64,000 nucleotides of DNA, taken from contig JAWZYU010000005.1 in NCBI GenBank assembly GCA_038380435.1, positions 32,200,001 to 32,264,000 of the forward strand, in the 5' to 3' direction. Shown here one piece after another: positions 41,345 to 52,737 of this stretch (its first letter is position 1; the number at the start of each line of letters is the position of its first letter). The stretch is from Ryuthela nishihirai. Taxonomy: Eukaryota > Arthropoda > Arachnida > Araneae > Heptathelidae. Under the pieces are notes generated by a model. That model worked only from the letters and a program-made list of their open reading frames with translations, made no database searches and was not told the DNA's origin. The position numbers and the translations under genes were made by a program.

Positions 41345-41878
41345 TCTTCGGTTTAATTGGTTGCCTCTTGGTGAATGGATGAGGTTGAATCAGGAAGAAG
41401 TTTTTCTCTTACAAAAAGTAAAACTCCCTAATTGATGTTTTCTTGACCCAGTGAGTGAGCTGATTTGATTGAATGAGGATAGCTAAAATCTTTTTTTTTG
41501 CCAATTAAGTGGAATGTCAACAGGAAGGTTCTCCTTCATCTAACTCCTTTCGTGATTTTCTGCTTTTCATGGTTGCGTCTTATGGCTTTTTAATGACTCT
41601 GATTTTATTAGAGGCAAATAAAGATCGGATTACTAGCCAAAATAATGGTCTCTCTATAAAACAAATTGTTTTTCCAGGCGTCGTTCCAAGAAGTAAACGT
41701 CTGAGGATTCTAGTCAAACAAATCGAAGATTTTACATTACATGAGAGGATTCTGTCATTCAAGGCTGAAAATTTGATTTTTCTCAAATGTTTTCATTAAG
41801 TTTGTAGATTGGGAAGATGATGATTAATGGAGATTAACAGAGAAAATTGAATAGATTTCTAAGAATATTTTTACAATT
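41345..41878. other. No recognisable gene
   Basis: A 96-codon + frame (41509-41799) has no recognisable motif and may be chance. Confidence 0.45.
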
Positions 41879-42095
41879 ACCGCCCCGTGGCAGAGTGGTT
41901 AGCGTGCTTGGCTACTGATCTACGGGACCTGGGGTTCGAGCCCCGGGTAAGGCATGGATGTATGTGTTGTTTTCTGCTAAGGCCCTGCCATCCTCTCAGA
42001 TCTTCTACTGTGGCATATAAACTGCCAGGCTCCTGTCAGACCTCTGTGGCAAGCAGCTGCTTGAGGGGGTATTTATTTATTTTTTTATTTATTAG
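41879..42095 (+). mobile_element. SINE-B copy, full length
   Basis: Reference copy of the second SINE family. The tRNA-like head has TGGCAGAGTGGTTAGCGTGC (A box) and GGGTTCGAGCCCCGGG (B box). The body is about 130 bp (CTGCCATCCTCTCAGATCTT, CCTGTCAGACCTCTGTGGCA, AGCAGCTGCTTGAGGGGGTA) and ends in a (TTTA)n tail. The head is not a functional tRNA gene: it continues into the body without a proper acceptor stem. Confidence 0.9.
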
Positions 42096-42157
42096 TGCAA
42101 ATAAATATAAATAATGGAATAAAAGAAAACCAGAATAATTCGTACATAACAATGTAG

Positions 42158-42515
42158 GATTGGGTTGTTTTCCTTCTGAAGGGCACTTTTTTGTACACAA
42201 TGGGCTAAATGGTCAAGTCATAAGGACTCTGAGGGCTCAGAGAAGTTTGAGGGGAGGGGGAAGGAGAGGACCCAATGGATAGCTGTTAGGAGAGAGATGG
42301 TAGTTCCAGGCAAAGCCATCCAGCGTTCTTTAACGTGCACAGGGTATGGCCCTCCCGCACAAGGTGACACGGCTTAACGTCCTATCTGTAGGATGGCGGC
42401 CTTTCCAAGCCGATCGGTGTCCCCTGTCGACCGAGAGCAGGATGAGGGTTTCGCGGAGATAAATCTCAACTCTGGCCCAAGCGGGACTCGAACCTGGGGG
42501 CTGCAGTTTCGAAGA
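42158..42515 (-). mobile_element. SINE-A, older subfamily, diverged
   Basis: The family is recognisable throughout (GGGTTGTTTTCCTTCTGAAGG at the tail, GACTCGAACCTGGGG in the head), but it has many substitutions. The head end is disrupted near 42515. Confidence 0.87.
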
Positions 42516-42519
42516 AGCG

Positions 42520-42970
42520 CATGCTGCAAAGTACTTTGCTGCTTATAAAATAAATCATCAATATATTTAATCTAGCTCATTTGTTCCAATTTTTTCGAGA
42601 AAATATTTTTAGGTAATAACTGAACGATTTTCCTCATTTAACACTCATTAAATTCCATTTTTGTTTTTTAATCAAGGTGTTTTCTTGACTCTTTAAAAAA
42701 AGTTTTCTTCATTACTCATTAAAAATGTATGTTTTTGTTCTTAACTAAAGAATTTTTCCTGTGATTCTTTAAGTTTGGGGTGACACCTCTATCTTAAAGG
42801 AAATGAAATAAGGAATGAAAAATAACTCTACATGATAGAGACACAGTTTGTTGTTTTGGCTAGACAAACTCAAAACGTTTCTTGCATGATACTTGTTTAT
42901 TAGGAATTAGTACACTGAGCGTGATCATTTTGGTTGTTTGAACACGTTCAATTGACAGTCAATTACAGCA
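42520..42970. other. No recognisable gene
   Basis: AT-rich and non-coding. Confidence 0.55.
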
Positions 42971-42973
42971 CAA

Positions 42974-43340
42974 CATGGGTAACCTCTGAGCATCACTTCT
43001 TTGCACCCAATGAAATGGCCAGATCACAAGGACCCCTAGGGCTCAAAGAAAGATTGGGGGAGGGGACCCACTGGACAGCTGTTAGGAGACAGATGGTAGC
43101 CTCTCGTCAAAGCCAGCCAGTGTGTTCTTTCAAGTGAACGGGGTATGGCTCTTTCGCATGCGGGGTCACGGCTTAACGTCCCATCCGATGGACGGCGGCC
43201 TTCTCGCCGGTGTCCTCCTCTCCAGTGTCCCTTATTGACCGAGTGCAGGGGTTTAGCGGAGATAAATCTCAACGCGAGACTCGAATGTGGGGACTGCAAA
43301 TTACGAACTTCGCGCACTACACACTGAGTCACCCCCGCCA
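42974..43340 (-). mobile_element. SINE-A, older subfamily, diverged
   Basis: Full-span but diverged copy, ending ACTGAGTCACCCCCGCC at its head. It has a local change (CTTCTCGCCGGTGTCCTCC) not found in young copies. Confidence 0.87.
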
Positions 43341-43449
43341 CAGAATGCTTCTGTCAATTGTTGGAATAGTATCGGTGACAAGTTATCGGATTATAGTCAC
43401 CTTCGACCTATAAGTATCCATCTATCCTTCAGATATCCGTACAAAACGA

Positions 43450-43841
43450 TTGGGTTGGGTTGTTTTACCTCTGAGAGGCACTTTTTTGCACACCATAGGC
43501 TAAATTGGCCAGGTCACATGGACCCCGAAGGCTCAGAGAAGGTTGGGGGAGGGGACCCACTGGAACAGCTGTTGGGAGACAGATGGTAGCCTCCCGTTAA
43601 GGCCATCCAGCGTGTTCTTTAACGTGCACAGGGTATGGCTCTCCCGCACACGGGGCCACGGCTTAACGTCCCATCCGACGGACGGCGGCCTTTTCAAGCC
43701 CATCGGTGTCCTCTACTGACCGTGGGCAGGGCGGGGAAATTTTGCGGTGATAAATCTCAACGCTGACCCAGCTGGGACTCGAACCTGCGAACTACAGATT
43801 ACGAGCCTGGCGCGCTACCGACTGAGCCACCCCCGCCCCAT
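43450..43841 (-). mobile_element. SINE-A, full length, with 10-bp TSD
   Basis: Flanked by TACAAAACGA at 43440-43449 and 43842-43851. Confidence 0.94.
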
Positions 43842-43851
43842 TACAAAACGA

Positions 43852-44800
43852 AGTCAAGGGGCATGTGTCCAGGGAACGGTGGATCCAGGGAACGTGAAAC
43901 GATGGCCGAGGAATCGGTGCATTTTTGCTAGGGAATCCACAATCTGCCAATGAATAGTAATTCTTTCGTAAGCCTTTTGGAGTTTATCTATTCATTAAAT
44001 CACACCTTGTGTAATTATTGGTATAGTTAGCATTTCGTTTGCAAGAGTACTTCTAATCACACTCTTTTATACATGCATACTGCTGCCAATAAAAAGTGAT
44101 ATATTTAATCGGAAAAAAAGAACGAGCTCTGAAAGCCGCACAAAAGTTCATTCGTTAGCACAACGAAAACACAAAAATCGATCAGAAGAATTTAGCTTTT
44201 TTCTGCACTGATTCCAACACGATAAACAACTGGGACATCTTGAAGCAATTGGAGCTAATGAAAGGGACTGGGGAGACACATTTTCGGATAAGTTGGCAAG
44301 CTGAAACAGTCTCGTGCTGTTTAAAATGTTTCATTAACAGTGGAAAAAAGTCTTTTGACTCAAATGCTTTGATGACTGAAAAAAACAGATTATTTATTTG
44401 TAAATTTGGCTGATGAAACAATTAAGTGTTTGATTGAAATCAATGAAAGATTAATTTTTTTTTGAATGTGCAGTGGAAGATGTTCGTTGTTTATCGGCTT
44501 ATCCTCTATGGAATAGAGATTTGTTTTGCTGAAAACGTTAGTTTGAGAAAATATGTGCAGCGCTTTAATAAAGCTGTGGCAATTATTAGTTTTACACAGA
44601 AATAATGTAACAACAGTTTTGTTAAAAAAAAGATAAATATTTGCTGGACTCTAAAATTTTAACAATCAATTAAATGAATAAGATATAAACGTGGGTTTCT
44701 TTGCTCAGCTTTAATACAACACAATTGAATAGAAGTATTGTTGGAAAAAGGATATGAGAACAAAAAACAGTCGGACCTCCAGTTACGCGGTTTCGAATTA
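43852..44800. other. No recognisable gene
   Basis: AT-rich. The 79-codon - frame (44182-44421) has no recognisable motif. Confidence 0.5.
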
Positions 44801-44811
44801 CCTGATTCAGG

Positions 44812-45198
44812 GGGGCGGGGGTGGCTCAGTCGGTAGCGCGCCAGGCTCGTAATCTGTAGTTCCCAGGTTCGAGTCCCAGCTGGGTCAGCGTTGAGATTTA
44901 TCTCCGCAAAATTCTCCGCCCTGCCCACGGTCAGTAGGGGACAGCGATGGGCTTGGAAAGGCCGCCGTCCGTCGGATGGGACGTTAAGCCGTGGCCCCGT
45001 GTGAGGGAGAGCCATATCCTGTGCACGTTAAAGAACACGTTGGATGGCCTTGACGGGAGGCTACCATTTGTCTCCCAACAGCTGTTCCAGTGGGTCCCCT
45101 CCCCCAACCTTCTCTGAGCCTTCGGGGTCCATGTGACCTGTCCATTTAGCCCATGGTGTGCAAAAAAGTGCCGCTCAGAGGTAAAACAAACCCAAACC
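44812..45198 (+). mobile_element. SINE-A, full length, with TSD
   Basis: Flanked by CTGATTCAGG and CTAATTCAGG (one mismatch). The tail reads CAAACCCAAACCC. Confidence 0.92.
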
Positions 45199-45364
45199 CT
45201 AATTCAGGAAGACACGTTTTATACAATACGACCAACGTTTCGATATACGCTGTACCTGCTTTATATAACAGAGTTTCTGATTCGCAGCGCTGCCACCAAC
45301 ACATTCCCAAGCCAAAATCTGAATCATTCTGCTTTCTGGTTACCTAATGCAAAACTGCAAACTA

Positions 45365-45428
45365 CCGGACAAACTGCAAAGGACAATCCGTCTCATTCAA
45401 GACGGGTTGTCCTTTGCAGTTTGTCCGG
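45365..45428. repeat. Near-perfect 29-bp hairpin at a Tc1 fragment edge
   Basis: Arms 45365-45393 and 45400-45428 match at 28 of 29 positions around CATTCA. The right arm is part of the transposase-like frame next to it; the left arm is its inverted copy. Confidence 0.95.
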
Positions 45429-45593
45429 GTGCTTGTTTTTTTTGGCGGAATTTTCATATTCCCGGAACACTCTTGAAACTGTCGTACGAGAAAATCCAAG
45501 TTCGTTGATAATTTCGGAGATCGAGTGTCCCATCAGTCGGGCACCTGCGATCTGCCCTCTGTCAAATGCACTTAAATCCCGCGCCTTTCCCAT
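45393..45593 (-). pseudogene. Tc1-like transposase N-terminal fragment, second family
   Basis: From ATG 45593 (MGKARDLSAFDRGQIAGARL) a helix-turn-helix follows (GHSISEIINELGFSRTTVSRV, about residues 22-42), as in Tc1-type transposases. It stops after about 65 residues at the hairpin edge. It differs from the Tc1 family at 11640 and 20348. The element sequence probably reaches about 45720 on the 5' side. The catalytic domain is missing. Confidence 0.78.
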
Positions 45594-46024
45594 TACGCTA
45601 TTCACGACGAATGTTTGGGGAAACCAAAGCTGACAGCTATATATGACCAGAGTTTCAGCCACGCATGCGCGCAAATGCGGGACTTGCGGTACTGAATTTG
45701 AATAACGTCTCCTATCCCTAATTCAATGGCACTTCAGTGTAGAAGTTCATTAACATCAGAATCAGTGGCAAGCATCTGTTTGAACGTGATAGACGGTGTG
45801 TAGATTACAGACAAAGCTTTCATGGACGCATTCATAGTTGAATCATGTGCTGTGCACTAACAATTTAATTTGACTCTCAGGAACTGTTGTTGATTCTAGT
45901 TACTAAACCATCAACTCGCAATGATATTGAGAAATTATGGGCATTTGAAGGCAGGCAATAACAGAAGTTTTGAGTAAAACTGTTGTTTTGTTGCATGACT
46001 AGTTCCACTAGCGTACTTCCCAAG

Positions 46025-46406
46025 TTGGGTTGGGTTGTTTTACCTCTGAGCGGCACTTTTTTGCACACCTAAATGGCCAGGTCACATAGATCCCGAAGGC
46101 TCAGAGAAGGTTGGGGGAGGAGACCCACTGGAGCTGCTGTTGGGAGACAGATGGTAGCCTCCCGTCAAGGCCATCCAGCGTGTTCTTTAACGTACACAGG
46201 GTATGGCTCTCCCGCACACGGCGCCATGGCTTAACGTCCCATCCGACGGACGGCGGCCTTTCCAAGCCCATCGGTGTCCCCTACTGACTGTGGGCAGGGC
46301 GGGAATTTTGCGTAGATAAATCTCAACGCTGACCCAGCTGGGACTCGAACCTGGGAACTACAGATTACGAGCCTGGCGCGCTACCGACTGAGCCACCCCC
46401 GACCGC
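46025..46406 (-). mobile_element. SINE-A, full length, with 11-bp TSD
   Basis: Flanked by TACTTCCCAAG at 46014-46024 and 46407-46417. A few bases are deleted after GCACACC (the CCATGGG block). Confidence 0.94.
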
Positions 46407-46417
46407 TACTTCCCAAG

Positions 46418-47048
46418 TAACGATAACAACGTTAAACAGGTATGGCCGTGAGTGTCTGCAGCATCCTCTCTATAGTCTTCGGATCTTTTCGATTAAATTT
46501 TCAATATGCTGAACCTCTAGAAATGCTGTGGAAAGGAGGAAGTTGAAGTCGGACGAAGAGATGTGATGCAATGTCACAGACTTCCTCTGTATCAGCCTAA
46601 GTCGCTTTAGGAAAGCGGGTAAATTTCGTATTGAGACAAAAATTTCAATAGGCATGGCGAATTGGAACAGAATAAATGATTTACGCTTTATTTCTAACTT
46701 GTCCACTTTTCATTCGAATGACACTTATGTATAATTAGATGTAATATAATAATAAATAGGTTACAAACAACAAATGTACGTAAAATTCGTTTCTTAAATC
46801 TTAATCATTTAAAAAACTTCAGAATTTTGGGGCTGGGGTGTAGATTACAGCCAGAACCACCCTCCTGATTAAGTGCCTAAATTTATTTCCTTCATACTTA
46901 AAAAATTCAGTATTGAACTCTCACTGAACAAAGATTTTAATATTTGTTCAGTGAAAGAAAGTTCAGTGAGAAAAATTCAGTATTGAACTCTCGGTGAACA
47001 AAAAATTTAAATTTATTTGGAATATCAAAGGCTGCCCTTGCTTACAAG
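46418..47048. other. No gene; short local duplications
   Basis: AAAAATTCAGTATTGAACTC occurs twice (about 46901 and 46973) with an inverted TTCAGTGA motif between. No coding potential recognised. Confidence 0.5.
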
Positions 47049-47061
47049 CGGATCTGTCTTG

Positions 47062-47446
47062 GGTTGGGTTGTTTTACCTCTGAGCGGCACTTTTTTGCAC
47101 ACCATGGGCTAAATGGCCAGGTCACATGGACCCCGAAGGGTCAGAGAAGGTTGGGGGAGGGGACCCACTGGAATAGCTGTTGGGAGACAGATGGTAGCCT
47201 CCCGTCAAGGCCATTCAGCATGTTCTTTAACGTGCACAGGGTATGGCTCTCCCGCACACGGGGCCACGGCTTAACGTCCCATTCGACGGACGGCGGCCTT
47301 TCCAAGCCCATCGGTGTCCCCTACTGACAGTGGGCAGGGCGGGGAAATTTTGCGGAGATAAATCTCAACGCTGACCCAGCTGGGACTCGAACCTGGGAAC
47401 TACAGATTACGAGCCTGGCGCGCTACCGACTGAGCCATCCCCGCCC
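47062..47446 (-). mobile_element. SINE-A, full length, with 13-bp TSD
   Basis: Flanked by CGGATCTGTCTTG at 47049-47061 and 47447-47459. Confidence 0.94.
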
Positions 47447-47459
47447 CGGATCTGTCTTG

Positions 47460-47839
47460 ACTTTGGAATATTCGTTACGTTTCTACCAAACCCTACATCA
47501 CTCATTTGCCAGCACTTGGTAAGCACGACCAAATTAAATGTTTTACGTGTCCAAGCCCAGGTTGTATCTCTTATGGAATTAATTTATTATTAATAAGGGA
47601 TTTATTTAAAAGTAGCAGTCCATCATGCACTTGGATTATTTTTACAGTAAATATATTCTTTAGAAGACGATATTTTTGAGATGTTATTTTATGATTATTT
47701 TCTTGACTATGGGATATATCGATATGATGGACAAAATTGCTTATAAATAGATTATGTTTGATGGGACATTTCTGTTCCTTTTCTATCACCTTTTATATTA
47801 TTTGACGCATTATTTTCATAAATCCAAGCCATGAAATAG
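47460..47839. other. No recognisable gene
   Basis: AT-rich and non-coding; the end (47810-47854) is repeated at 48258-48302. Confidence 0.5.
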
Positions 47840-47851
47840 TGCTAGCATTGA

Positions 47852-48235
47852 TTTGGGTTGTTTTACCTCTGAGCGGCACTTTTTTGCACACCATGGGCTA
47901 AATGGCCAGGTCACATGGACCCCGAAAGCTCAGAGAAGGTTGGGGGAGGGGACCCACTGGAACAGCTGTTGGGAGACAGATGGCAGCCTCTCGTCAAGGC
48001 CATTCAGCATGTTCTTTAACGTGCACAGGGTATGGCTATCCCGCACACGGGGCCACGGCTTAACGTCCCATCCGACGGACGGCGGCCTTTCCAAGCCCAT
48101 CGGTGTCCCCTACTGACCGTGGGCAGGGCGGGGAATTTTGCGGAGATAAATCTCAACGCTGACCCAGCTGGGACTCGAACTTGGGAACTACAGATTACGA
48201 GCCTGACGCGCTACCTACTGAGCCACCCCCGCCAC
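47852..48235 (-). mobile_element. SINE-A, full length, with 12-bp TSD
   Basis: Flanked by TGCTAGCATTGA and TGCTAGCACTGA. It sits in the first of two tandem copies of a host segment of about 45 bp. Confidence 0.92.
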
Positions 48236-48305
48236 TGCTAGCACTGAAATTTCGATATTATTTTAATAAATCCATGCCGTGAAATAGAGCTAGCGTTGAT
48301 TCATT

Positions 48306-48705
48306 CATCTGTCCTCAAGATGGGATATATGAGTTCCCTCAATCGGTAGTTAGCACGCCAGATATTGATACTTAATCTGCTTTTGCTAGTTCCAGTCTCA
48401 CGTGTACAACCGTTGAGAATTATCTCTGCCATCCCCACCCTACCCTCGGAGAGAAACAGGGCATCGATGATTTTGGAAAGACCCCCGTCCGTTGCATAGG
48501 ACGTTAAGCTGTGGCTCCTTATGCAGAAACACCATACCCTGCGAACGTTAAAGAATCCACTGGATGGCTTTGATGCTTTCGTCTCGTAGCAACTTCCAGA
48601 TGGACTACCTTCCGCAACTCTTTTTGAGCCCTTGAGTTACTATGACCAGGCCGTTTAACCTATTATGTGCAGAATAATGTAGCTCAGAGGTAAAATATTT
48701 TAAAT
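48306..48705 (+). mobile_element. SINE-A, very old copy
   Basis: The head (CAATCGGTAGTTAGCACGCC), body (GGACGTTAAGCTGTGGCTCC, GAACGTTAAAGAATCCAC) and tail (GTAGCTCAGAGGTAAAAT) are recognisable, with about one change in every five bases by eye. Confidence 0.82.
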
Positions 48706-48857
48706 TCTTCTACACTCTGTTTCATACAAAGAATGGAGCGGCAAGTCTCCCTCAAAGAGTTTTTTTTTATCCAATCGTGGCTTATTACGTTTAACCAAGC
48801 AGCATTGAAAAGCAAGATTCTACGCTTGAAAATGTTTCAATCCTCAACTCGTTTAGG

Positions 48858-49239
48858 TTGGGTTGTTTTACCTCTGAGCGGCACTTTTTTGCACATCATG
48901 GGCTAAATAGCCAGTTCACATGGACCCCGAAGGCTCAGAGAAGGTTGGGGGAGGGGACCCACTGGAACAGCTGTTGGGAGACAGATGGTAGCCTCCCGTC
49001 AAGGCCATCCAGCGTGTTCTTTAACTTGCACAGTTGTGGCTCTCACGCACACGGGGCCACGGCTTAACGTCCCACCCGACGGACGGCGGCCTTTCCAAGC
49101 CCATCGGTGTCCCCTACTGACCGTGGGCAGGGCGGAGAATTTTGCGGAGATAAATCTCAACGCTGACCCAGCTGGGACTCGAACCTGGGAACTACAGATT
49201 ACGAGCCTGGCACGCTACCGACTGAGCCACCCCCGCCCC
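48858..49239 (-). mobile_element. SINE-A, full length, with 11-bp TSD
   Basis: Flanked by ACTCGTTTAGG and ACTCCTTTAGG (one mismatch). Confidence 0.93.
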
Positions 49240-49467
49240 ACTCCTTTAGGGAGTTCTACCGAAGGTGTTTTAAATCTGTAAAAATAAAATATGGTTGTGG
49301 TCGCCAAACCTCTTCACATAAAGGGTCTTGGAACCTAAACTTTTAGTAGAAGATTAAGAGTAGAATGAGAAAGTACAGTACAAAAGATAAATTCGATAGG
49401 TTTAATAGGTGGTAGAAAATCGCTGTTTTGGATAAACGTCTTTCTACTCCGTTCTCCATTTGTATTA

Positions 49468-49843
49468 GGGGCGGGGGTGGCTCAGTCGGTAGCGCACCAG
49501 GCTGGTAATCTGTAGTTCCTAGATTCGAGTCCCAGCTGGGTTTTTTCTCCGCAATTTTCCACGCCCTGTCCACGGTCAGTAAGGGACACCGATGGGCATG
49601 GAAAGGCCACCGTCCGTCGGATGGGACGTTAAGTCGTGGCCCCGTGTGCGGGAGAGCCACACTCTGTGCACGCTAAAGACACGCTGGATGGCCTTGACGG
49701 GAGGTTACCATCTGTCTCCCAATAGCTGTTCCAGTTGATCCCCTCCCCAACCTTCTCTGAGCGTTCGGGGTTCTTGTGACTTGGCCATTTAGCCCATGGT
49801 GTGGAAAAGTGCCGCTCAGGGGGAAAACAACCCAACATCCCAA
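49468..49843 (+). mobile_element. SINE-A, full length, diverged
   Basis: Flanked by CCATTTGTAT and CCATTCGTAT. A deletion removes GTCAGCGTTGAGATTTA after the head. Confidence 0.9.
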
Positions 49844-49853
49844 CCATTCGTAT

Positions 49854-50205
49854 CTTCTGCTCATTCACAAATTATAATTATACCAGATCATTCACATTCC
49901 CAAAGATATTATTATAGTTAGGCAGGAACCTGATTTTGGTAGGAACTGGTAGTGCTGGTAGGAAGCTGATTTTTTCAGCCAACATAAATAACACTTTCGA
50001 TAATTTGCGTGTAGACGAAGCTACGGGCTATGAGAGCGTGCGCTGATGTCAACAACGACCTGAGCAACACGAGGCAATTTTTCTAGTAGGTGATATCAAC
50101 ATCTTCTATGTAGAACAGAAGGCCGTAGCACTACTTATGACGTCAACATAGGCTGTTCTGACCGAGATCACGGGACTAAGGGAAAATTGGCAGCTTGTTG
50201 GCTAC
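49854..50205. other. No gene; left arm of a long-range inverted repeat
   Basis: The segment 50113-50156 is the inverted partner of 50888-50932 (see findings). No coding potential recognised. Confidence 0.45.
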
Positions 50206-50217
50206 CTGCTATCCCAG

Positions 50218-50610
50218 GTTGTTGTTGCAGTTGGTGTTTTACCTCTGAGCGGCACTTTTTTTGCACACCATGGGCTAAATGGCCAGGTCACATGGACCCC
50301 GAAGGCTCAGAGAAGGTTGGGAAGGGGACCCACTGGAACAGCTGTTGGGAGACAGATGGTAGCCTCCCGTCAAGGCCATCCAGCGTGTTCTTTAACGTGC
50401 ACAGGGTATGGCTCTCCCGCACACGGGACCACGGCTTAACGTCCCATCCACGGACGGCGGCCTTTCCAAGCCCATCGGTGTCCTCTACTGACCGTGGGCA
50501 GGGCGGGGAAATTTTGCGGAGATAAATCTCAACGCTGACCCAGCTGGGACTCGAACCTGGGAACTACAGATTACGAGCCTGGCGCGCTACCGACTGAGCC
50601 ACCCCCGCCC
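50218..50610 (-). mobile_element. SINE-A, full length, with TSD
   Basis: Flanked by CTGCTATCCCAGG and CTACTATCGCAGG. The tail repeat is degenerate (TTGTTGTTGCAGTTGG). Confidence 0.9.
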
Positions 50611-51215
50611 CTACTATCGCAGGAGATTGCTCTGAATAGTACATTTTTTTTCATACTTTTTTTTTTATGTTTTTATTACTGATGCATTTTAATACTAAAC
50701 TTTATTCTAATATTTTAAGCATACATTATTTAGAACAAAAATGATATTTTATGTATTAGCGTTGTCATATTGCTGACACATGAATAATGTTCCTTCTAAT
50801 AAAGATATATTTGTAAATAAAAGGTAGCATAAATATCAGTATTAAGGTCATAAAAATAAATGTATGAAAGGGTGTAGATTTTTAGGACTACCTATACTGA
50901 CGTCATAACTTAGTAGTAAGGCCTTCTGTTCTAGAGTTGCTAATATAAAAGTGTAAAAGAAATTATGCTTCACTAAGTACTTTGCAATATTCCGAAATTA
51001 AAAACATTTTAAGCATTTTTAATTGCCCACTTTAATAAAGTATACATATTAATAATGTACATTTGCAAAGACACTTATTTCTCTCATAAGGTATGGAACT
51101 ATTTGTTGAGGCGGAATTACATCTGCGAATTGTTCTTGCAAGAACTGATGTGGATGTGGTCTCTTTTCATTGGTTGATTGCTTTCTTTGATCTTCACATT
51201 CACCGCTCCATTTTT
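50611..51215. other. No recognisable gene
   Basis: AT-rich and includes the right arm (50888-50932) of the inverted repeat. Confidence 0.5.
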
Positions 51216-51225
51216 ATCTGGAACT

Positions 51226-51580
51226 TGTTGAATTGCTTTACCTCCGAGAGGCACTATTTTTTTTCACATGGACCCGGAAGGCTCAGAGAAGGTTGTGGGA
51301 GGGGACCCACTGGAATAGTTGTTGGGAGACAGATGGTAGCCTCCCGTCAAGCCATTCAGCGTGTTCTTTAACGTGCACAAGGTATGACTCTCCCGCACAC
51401 GGGGCCACGGTTTAACGTCCCATCAGCCGGACGTCTGCCTTTCCAAGTCCATCGCTGTCCCCTACTGACCGTGAGCAGGGCAGGAGTTTTCGGGGATAAA
51501 TCTCAACGCTGACCCAGCTGGGACTCGAACCTGGGAACTGCAGATTACGAGCCTGGCGCGCTATCGACTGAGCCACCCCT
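51226..51580 (-). mobile_element. SINE-A with internal deletion
   Basis: The block between CACTATTTT and CACATGGACCC lacks about 25 bp of the family sequence. ATCTGGAAC and ATCTGAAAC flank it roughly. Confidence 0.87.
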
Positions 51581-51756
51581 ATCTGAAACGGAGTATAATA
51601 TTTATTCCTTCATCAGCAACTGTTGAATTCTTATACTTGGAAATGAATGGTAAACCATTTCACTCTTTTAAAAGCTTTTCATGCATATTTAATTTTCCTT
51701 TTTAAACTTTTCTCTTCAGCGTTATTATGTCTTTTTCAGTTTTGTTGGGCTCTGTT

Positions 51757-52008
51757 ACTGTACCTCTGAGCGGCACTTTTACACACGCAAGGTTACAAGC
51801 ACCCCAGGGATTCAAAGCTGTGTGGGAGAGGGAGCCATACCTATGCATGTTAAAGAACATGCTAGAGGGCTTCCATCTGTCTCCTACGAGTTGTCCACTG
51901 GATTCCCTTCCCCCAACCTTCTCTGAGACCTCGGGGTCTTTGTGACCTAGCCATTTAGCCTATTGTGTACAAAAAAGAGACTCTTAGAGATAAAATAAGA
52001 CAACCGAA
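51757..52008. mobile_element. Head-to-head SINE-A chimera
   Basis: 51757-51815 is SINE-A tail sequence in - orientation (CCTCTGAGCGGCACTTTTAC). From 51818 on the sequence is SINE-A body and tail in + orientation (GTGTGGGAGAGGGAGCC to ACCGAACC). Both halves end at tail sequence, so the tRNA-like head is absent. Confidence 0.85.
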
Positions 52009-52123
52009 CCTTAGGTCCGCTAATCTACTGTATTAAACGACTGCCAATCTTTCGTATTGCTTGAATTTGAAAAATATATTAGATGACTAACGAGTCGCTT
52101 CAAGAGAATATAAATAAAAAAAA

Positions 52124-52295
52124 TTAAATACCCCCTCAAGCAGCTGCTTGCCACAGAGGTCTGACAGGAGCCTGTCAGTTTATATGCCATAGTAGAAGGT
52201 CTGAGAGGATGACAGGACCTCAGCAGAAAAACGACACATACATCCATGCCTTACCCGGGGCTCGAACCCAGGTCCCTTAGATCAGTAGCACAATG
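52124..52295 (-). mobile_element. SINE-B copy
   Basis: Body and head in - orientation, including GGGGCTCGAACCCAGG (B box). The outer part of the head is degraded (ATCAGTAGCACAATGCG). Confidence 0.9.
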
Positions 52296-52354
52296 CGATA
52301 TTTCATAGACAATGAAGTTTGCCATTTGCCAATAGCGCCCTTTAACTCTGTTAG

Positions 52355-52630
52355 GTTTTTTAACGTCTGTGAGGTACTGTTTTGCGCACAATGGACTAAA
52401 TGGCCAGGTCACAAGGACTTCAAGGGCTTAGAGAAATTTTGGGAAGGGATCCAATAGACAACTGTTAGAAGACATGTGGAAGACACTCGTCAAGGCCATC
52501 CAGCTAGTTCTTCAGCGTGCACAATCTCTTGCATACGGTACCAGGGCTTTAGGTCCCATCCGATGGAAAAAGAGCTATCCAAGGGTCTCACCGAGGGGTG
52601 AGGTTTTTTTGCGAAGTTGAATTTTGACTC
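52355..52630 (-). mobile_element. SINE-A, very old copy, head missing
   Basis: TAAATGGCCAGGTCACAAGG and CGTCAAGGCCATCCAGC identify it; the rest is strongly diverged and the tRNA-like head is gone. Confidence 0.78.
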
Positions 52631-52737
52631 CAAATTATGCTTTCTTTTGACATTATATGTTCTCACTCTTGATCAATGTCGCTACCGTGCATTTTGGAAA
52701 GTATTCGCGGAGTTTATTTTTTACTTGCGAAGAAAGG

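Noticed and set aside
41509..41799. 96-codon + frame between SINEs as a host gene
   Set aside because: No motif, no splice or promoter signals that stand out, and length compatible with chance in AT-rich DNA.
41879..41952. tRNA genes (heads of SINE-A and SINE-B)
   Set aside because: A and B boxes are present, but the sequence runs on into a conserved body at every copy and the acceptor stem does not close. They are SINE heads.
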